From Theocolax elegans (taxonomy: Eukaryota > Arthropoda > Insecta > Hymenoptera > Cerocephalidae): a stretch of 64,000 nt of DNA. Positions within the stretch are counted from its first letter, which is position 1; each line of letters starts with the position of its first letter. Positions 58,440 through 64,000 of this stretch are shown piece after piece. The DNA is taken from positions 9,866,848-9,930,847 of the forward strand of contig CM047430.1 in the NCBI GenBank assembly GCA_026168455.1, in the 5' to 3' direction. The position numbers and the translations under genes were made by a program. The notes beneath the pieces are model-generated. The model did not search any database, was not told the DNA's origin, and saw nothing but the letters and a program-made list of their open reading frames with translations.

Positions 58440-59304
58440 ATTATAATACGGCGCGAAAATTCAAAATTTGTAATTGTATATTATAAGTGTAAATTCATGA
58501 TAGGGAAATTAATAAATGATAATACTTTTAATATTTAATTAATACATTATTTTTACATAAAAATTATTTTTACCAAAACTCAAATCACTCATAATAATTG
58601 GTATTCCTTATATACCAGATTTTTATGAAAAAACCAAAAGTTCTTTGAAATATAACAATATTAGAGTGGTACCAAAAATTCCTAATAACTTTAACAGTAT
58701 CATTGTGAGAGGAAAAGATAAAAATTCCAGAGACTCCGAAACTAACGTAGTGTATAGAATAAAGTGTAAAGATTGTAATTCGGCATATATTGGAGAAACT
58801 AAACGACAGTTAAAATGTAGAATAAAGGAACATATATCTAATACAAAGAAATCAAACAATCAATATGTAATTAATGATCATATTAGTGATTATAATCATT
58901 CTTTTGATTTTGAAAATGTAAAAATTGTTGATAAGGAATGTAATTGGAGAAAAAGAATTATATCTGAAATGCTTCATATTAAATTAGAAAATAATCCTAT
59001 AAATGTAAAGGAAGATGTTAGAAATCTTAGTCATCACTATAATGATATTGTTAATAAAATGAAAGTAAATTATAGATAGCTAATATTTATTTCTCCTTTA
59101 GTTCTTAACTAATTTCTAGTCAGGTTACAATAGCCGCAGATTAATTGTATTATGAGTGATTTGAGTTTTGGTAAAAATAATTTTTATGTAAAAATAATGT
59201 ATTAATTAAATATTAAAAGTATTATCATTTATTAATTTCCCTATCATGAATTTACACTTATAATATACAATTACAAATTTTGAATTTTCGCGCCGTATTA
59301 TAAT
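58440..59304 (+). mobile_element. Penelope-like retroelement fragment in inverted repeats
   Basis: Inverted repeats of about 156 bp (58440-58596 and 59149-59304, e.g. TATTATAATACGGCGCG against CGCGCCGTATTATAAT) enclose a GIY-YIG frame. Terminal repeats in inverted orientation are a known feature of Penelope-like elements. The RT domain is absent. The left repeat continues outward further than the right one, so the ends are not well defined. A TAAA microsatellite lies at 58240-58285. Confidence 0.7.
58645..59079 (+). pseudogene. GIY-YIG endonuclease domain of a Penelope-like element
   Basis: A 144-residue frame. Residues 30-70 read VVYRIKCKDCNSAYIGETKR followed by QLKCRIKEH, the GIY-YIG core with the preceding Cys-X2-Cys seen in Penelope-like enzymes. 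The conserved Arg/Lys and Glu helices and an N-x-H motif (VINDHISDYNH) follow. In the intact element this domain is fused to the C-terminus of an RT and nicks target DNA. Here it stands alone, so it is a truncated relic, though the frame itself is open. Confidence 0.8.
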
Positions 59305-59518
59305 CTCAGCTTTTTATTAATCATTGGTTTGGATGTCAATATTTGATAGGTTAGAAGTTACAATTGTTTAAAGTGAAGTCTCTTTTTTTGGAAATTTTGC
59401 TTTAATACTATCCGTTATCCAAACATACGATGTTCTCCTTGTTAGTAAGTGTAAAAACTTCTCTAAACCAGTGAATGAAAAACCCTAAAAATTCACAAAG
59501 AAATACAAAGTGTCTTAA
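59305..59518. other. Short spacer
   Basis: Nothing recognisable. It ends with TTAA at 59515-59518, the left target duplication of the next element. Confidence 0.5.
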
Positions 59519-60026
59519 GGGGATGTCGGAGCTATAGCCTCCATCAAAAGTCGCTCGATCTCACGGCTTCGAATGGCGCTGTAGTCAGGTGTCGATTTCC
59601 ACGATAAACGTACTTCAAACATAAATTATAAATTTTACAGCTACATAGAGCTGTTGAAAGATACTTTCCCCCCTAGCTATGACTAAACTTAAGGTAATTA
59701 TATTACTCGTGGCAGCAAATGTTTATTTTTTTAAAGAAATGTGAAATACGTTGCGTGTAGCATTACGGCAGATATAGATTCATTGAATATGAGGCGTATT
59801 TCATATTTCTTTAAAAAAATAAACATTTGCTGCCACGAGTAATATAATTACCTTAAGTTTAGTCATAGCTAGGGGGGAAAGTATCTTTCAACAGCTCTAT
59901 GTAGCTGTAAAATTTATAATTTATGTTTGAAGCACGTTTATCGTAGAAATCGACATTTGACTACAGCGCCATTCGAAGCCGTGAGATCGAGCGGCTTTTG
60001 ATGGAGGCAATAGCTCCGACATCCCC
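59519..60026. mobile_element. Foldback MITE, TSD TTAA
   Basis: Two 232-bp arms (59519-59750 and 59795-60026) are inverted copies with only a few mismatches, ending GGGGATGTCGGAGC and GCTCCGACATCCCC. A 44-bp loop separates them. TTAA lies on both sides (59515-59518 and 60027-60030). TTAA with GG-rich ends again suggests Kolobok, though the ends differ from the element at 54447 after the first four bases. There is no coding capacity. Confidence 0.88.
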
Positions 60027-60030
60027 TTAA

Positions 60031-61142
60031 TAGTAATATGCATAATAAAATCGTAACGTTCTATATGTGTAATAATTTCACAATTTCGTGTATTAAGATA
60101 ATTATTTATAAACTCGATATGTATATATTTTTAGTTTAGTAAACCCGCGTTATTGAGCAATACTATATATGTATGTATATAAGATCGATTATAAAGTATC
60201 AGCGATCGATCAGTAATGCCACGCACGAGAAATCAGTTTTATCTTGTACGTCTATCATCTGATAATTAATGCATGCGTCGCGTGCCGGCCTATTTATCGA
60301 GCGCGCAACATGTTGGTGATTTTTTTATTTTTGTTCATTTTGTATGCGTATATATATTGCCCGAGGAAGATTTTAAGACAATGAGTTCAGGTCGGGGAGG
60401 AATAAACATGATTTTCATACCGTCATGATTTAATCGAGCTTGCGTTAATCGAATTATTTACGTCGAAAGATCCCGAAATCTGATATAATCGATTAGTGAG
60501 ACACGAGTGACTTTGATGCCGCGTATGAATGTGTAGTTAGGGTTTTTTGAGTTGTTGGGTTAGCAGGTTGATTTTTATTCAGATTTTATTAATTACATAA
60601 GTACTTGTTGTTTGATCAAATCTTTTTGACTTGATGATTATTAATTATGTTTATATCATAAAAAATTGGAATGATTTCATAATTTATGTTCAAAAGATGG
60701 GTTATTCCTTAATTTCTTAAAAAATATTCGTAATTTTCATTATCGGCTTTTATAATTAAAAACTATTCATTTAATCAAAAGTGGTCAATGGTATAAAATC
60801 TAACCTAATAATTTTCAACTTTTAATATTGTCATTGTAATTAAAGTTTAAGATTAAGTCATTAACTTTTTTATCAAAATACCAACAGTATCTCTTCTAAA
60901 TATGCTGAATTTATAGTTAGATTACTATAAATAAAATTAAAAGATAAAGCTTTCCTTCAAATAACCAATGAAATCATATATTTTTTCTGAAAAGTTAGTG
61001 GAAAGCTATTTGCGCTCGACTAGCGAATAGTGTATAGAAAATATATTTTCACAATCCATTTAAAGTCTACAGTAAAGCATTAATTAACGGGATGTCGGAT
61101 TCAAATTACAGGAATCTGCACCTTTCATCCCGAAAAATATAT
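60031..61142. other. AT-rich spacer
   Basis: No gene, RNA or known repeat recognised. It holds short TATATG runs near 60165-60180 and 60345-60358. Confidence 0.5.
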
Positions 61143-62722
61143 TGTGACAATGCAAATAGTGCATGTCATTAAGAGCGACAATAAACTATACCTTACCTTC
61201 CCCGTACGAGCACACACAAACATACAAGCCTAATCGAACCTATCTTTCCCTAATTTCCCTAAGAGCCTATAAATAATAACTAGAATACCCTCCCAGTAAC
61301 CGAGCCCTAACACATATGATAAACCACCGAGGCCACAAACAAAGGTGCACAGGGGAGCAGCGGAGCAGGACACAGAAGGAGTTCACCGAAGCATAGATTA
61401 CTTTTCAAGTAATCTAATAAGGAGCCTGACGAAGAGCCAATGAAGCAGCATGCTGAGGTGTTGACTGCGACCTGCAAAGTCCTGAATATAGTAGCAGCGT
61501 ACCCAGCAAGCCAAGGTAGACTGAGCCAGAAGAAGGAGCCAATGTAGCCAGGAAGTCCGTCAGCCAGCAATAATCCAGGAAACCTGCAAGCACCAGTTAA
61601 TATAGCAATAGTCATTATAAGGGAGCAGACAGGAGCACACACTTACCTAAGCAAGTGTGTATAGGAGAGGACTTGTGAAGAGGTTAGGTGAGCATTATAA
61701 GTGCCCACACACACACACAATATTAATATTAATAATAAAGACAGCAAGCCGTCTTCCAAGTGGATATTTACCTGAATATCGCCGTGTGTCCGTCCAAGCA
61801 GCTCGAGCCCGCCTTTGCACCTGTCACGCCATGCGCCTCAAGAAGAGCGAGAGAGACGGAGATATCGGTCGCAGCAACACACACGAGCCCGTATCGACGT
61901 GCCGCGTACACACACCTCCCGCAGCCCTGTAAGCACCGAGATTATTAGCCGACAAGAGTAATAAAGAACGAAAGGAATAATTACCTGGCATGCAGCTTAC
62001 GTCGTCGTCAACGGCACCATTGTTGTTGCGGGAACGGACGAGGCGTACACTACGAGACGATGCGGCAGCCATGTTACTCAAGCCGCACTCGAGTAAGGCC
62101 GCGTACGCACCACAAGTGGGCCGTCGCGACGCATGCGCGCACACCGGCAATGCGTCGACGACGCCGAGGAGAGCAGAGCTCTTCCGATCGCCGTGATAGA
62201 TACGTCGACGTGGACGAATCGAGAGTGCAGCGAGTGTGCGAAATTGTGCCGAGCATATTAAGCGAGAGCAGCGTAGCAACAAAGGTTGGTGCATCCTTAT
62301 CTGTGCCTCCTTTGTTTTATTATAATCCATTCCGTGCTTCCTTACTGTGTGTGTGCGAGTTATCGCGGTTTCCCCCTTCTCCCTCCCCTTCTTCTTCGAG
62401 CAGCTTGCGACCCGCGATCGCGTATCGTGGCCGCGCCGTCGGTCGACATTAAACTCGTCGCGGACGAGTAGCGCAAGTTCAGCCAACGATTCGCGATATT
62501 GATTTACAAATTGAACTCGTGTAATCTGCAGTGAGCCGCATTTCGCTTTCCTAAATTCGCCCCCTCCCTGAGCCGATCGCAGCCGAGCTTGAGCCCGCGT
62601 AAAGGACGAGACTGGCACCCGTAATTACATAAAGTAAAGCAGATAATAAATTAAGTTATTTTACATATTCCTTATTTTTATTATCCCCATCACCTGCACC
62701 CTAATCCCCAGTGCAGCGTGAC
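61143..62722. mobile_element. Solo LTR, family A, TSD ATAT
   Basis: It starts TGTGACAATG and ends CCCCAGTGCAGCGTGACA, matching both ends of the LTR at 177-1029. ATAT is duplicated outside (61139-61142 and 62723-62726). At 1580 bp it is almost twice as long as the first copy, with extra GC-rich middle sequence. The overlapping frames at 61300-62620 on both strands are LTR sequence without protein features. Confidence 0.82.
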
Positions 62723-62726
62723 AATA

Positions 62727-63256
62727 TCTATAGTATTGAATTAAAAATCTAAAAAATTCATAAGGATGGTTTAGAAAACAAGGAACAGCTTAATGCTTTA
62801 ATTTAAAAAAAAATATCATTTTTTTTCTATCAATCAATAATTAGTCAAAAAAGGCATAAACTTTCAACCCGAACATCGTCATCAAATTGTGGAATTAAAA
62901 ATCTGGAAAAAATTGAGTATATTATTTAATAAATCCCTAAAAGCATGGCGTTTAGGGTTCTTTTTTTTAAATTTTTTCATTTATAAAATTATTTAAAAAA
63001 TAACTATTTTCTGAGTTTGATATCGCCTCAAGAAGGAAAACTTCATTACGTAACCTCAGTATGTCTGATATCCATTCAGAAACAATTAAAAATTTACGCA
63101 ATATTGTAAAAAATCAAAAAGAAAGTATTGCATCCATACGAAATAGCTTTTCGTACGAAGAAACGGTTGCTAGTAATATATAAAAAGTGATTCACATCTT
63201 AGCCTAACAATTTGTAGGAACGCAAAAATGAATGTGTACGTCAATATATATATAGC
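62727..63256. other. AT-rich stretch, ending in possible Helitron 3' terminus
   Basis: No gene is seen. On the minus strand, near 63260-63284, GGGCGAAGCCGCGACGGGG forms a short hairpin followed by GATGCTATA. This resembles a Helitron 3' end but lacks the canonical CTRR, so the boundary is tentative. Confidence 0.35.
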
Positions 63257-63369
63257 ATCCCCCGTCGCGGCTTCGCCCACTCTGTAATTGCATAGAACTC
63301 GAAATATTAGAAAATAGCATAAAGATAGGTTTACCATATTTCAGTTTTCATTGGTTTTAAATAATGTTT

Positions 63370-64000
63370 TTAAAGAACTTCACGGTAGACAATATGTTTT
63401 GTTTGTGAACTGTTTGGTAATAAAAGAAATTGATTTTCTGATGTACCTGTTCTTGACAAACTAACATACAATTGACCGTGTGAAAAACAATCAGATCGCA
63501 AATCAATCCCAACGTATTGAAATGTCTGACCTTGTGCCTTATTAATTGTAATAGCAAACGATACCTTAATTGGGAACTGAAGTCGCTTAAATTGAAAAGG
63601 TAAATCAGTAGGGATCATTGGTATGCGGGGTATAAGACCAATTTCTTCTGCCGCTTGGCCTGTAAGAATAGTCGCTTTAATAATATTATTTCGCATGGCT
63701 TTAATTTATAGCCGCGTACCATTACACAATTTTGGAGGATTTATATTGCGCAATAGTATTATTGGAACCCCGATTTTAAGTTGTAGGTTGTGTGGAAATC
63801 CAACTGGATTAAGAGAATTCAGAAATTCTTGTGGATAATGAACAGCATCTTCAGTATTGAAATTCAAATTATGAATAGATCTCCATATCGGTGATGATTT
63901 AAGACATGCCTTGATTATATCAGCTCTTGTCCCTCTAGGTATAACTGGCAAAGTTTGCCGAAAATCTACAGCAAAGACAATAGTTAAACCGCCCATCAAC
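63370..64000 (-). pseudogene. Helitron RepHel helicase C-terminus, internally deleted
   Basis: Two pieces in one frame are separated by a TAA near 63703. The upstream piece (63706-63999) begins with [20 protein letters not shown], helicase motifs II-III of the PIF1-like helicase. It jumps after [11 protein letters not shown] to [20 protein letters not shown], so about 100 or more residues are missing. The downstream piece (63370-63696) has SFAITINKAQGQTF and QLYVSLSRTG, motifs V and VI near the C-terminus. The rest of the protein, with the Rep domain, would lie beyond the right edge of the window. Confidence 0.85.

Noticed and set aside
61084..61100. AACGGGATGTCGGATTC as a second copy of the 59519 MITE end
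   Set aside because: Similarity is limited to about ten bases with no inverted partner or TTAA pair.
61824..62618. 264-residue minus-strand frame as a host gene
   Set aside because: It lies wholly inside the solo LTR 61143-62722, has Arg/Ser-rich low-complexity composition, no domain, and overlaps frames on the other strand.

Overview
This window reads as eukaryotic, repeat-dominated chromosomal DNA from an arthropod, most likely an insect. The reasons are a Ty3/Gypsy (mdg1/412-type) element primed by tRNA-Gly, a second Gypsy-type remnant primed by tRNA-Arg, and piggyBac, hAT, Kolobok/Mutator-like, Penelope-like, DIRS-like, non-LTR and Helitron sequences, with tRNA- and 5S-derived SINEs, AT-rich spacers, TA and TG microsatellites, satellite arrays and a 100-N scaffold gap. 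A hymenopteran is possible, but the sequence alone does not fix the order. I found no host protein-coding gene, no functional tRNA or rRNA gene, and nothing bacterial.

Left part (1-23 kb). A solo LTR (177-1029, target duplication AATT) is followed by the remains of a minus-strand LTR retrotransposon: LTR 5221-6237, tRNA-Arg primer site, a 2.6-kb AT-rich leader full of hairpins, and a gag start cut off near 2.1 kb. A 4.1-kb hAT element (7399-11474, 8-bp duplication CACACGAC) carries a TG microsatellite, a 1.1-kb foldback and subterminal repeats. Next come a second foldback with a tRNA-derived SINE in its loop, a partial LTR of the Gypsy family seen at 29-45 kb with a 5S-rRNA-derived SINE inside it (17-bp duplication), an 844-bp foldback with a tRNA-Phe-like sequence in each arm, a broken DIRS-like gag/RT, two more palindromes, and a solo LTR (20561-21599, CAAT).

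Middle part (23-50 kb). After the gap lies a satellite of about 275-280 bp (23.26-26.53 kb) that abuts a 59-bp satellite (26.54-27.51 kb). Beside it is the main structure of the window: a piggyBac element whose TTAA-flanked ends lie at 27576 and 50027, blown up from about 2.4 kb to 22.5 kb by later insertions. A solo LTR (ATAT duplication) sits in its 5' part. That LTR is split by a 16-kb composite Gypsy element (CACC duplication), whose right LTR holds a 103-bp hAT MITE (AGTCCGAG duplication). Another solo LTR (ACTG duplication) splits the transposase gene. The Gypsy element has LTRs, PPT, PBS, gag, protease, partial RT/RNase H and partial integrase, plus a partial second LTR-gag unit inside the same pair of target duplications.

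Right part (50-64 kb). A SINE (51238-51443) precedes a minus-strand non-LTR retrotransposon whose endonuclease region is split at a TTAA by a nearly intact Kolobok/Mutator-like DNA transposon (54447-57185). Then come a Penelope-like GIY-YIG fragment between inverted repeats, a 508-bp TTAA-flanked foldback MITE, a solo LTR (61143-62722, ATAT) of the same family as the one at position 177, and the end of a Helitron helicase running off the window. The elements do not work together as a pathway. Their relations are those of successive insertion, and the target duplications give a relative order of events.
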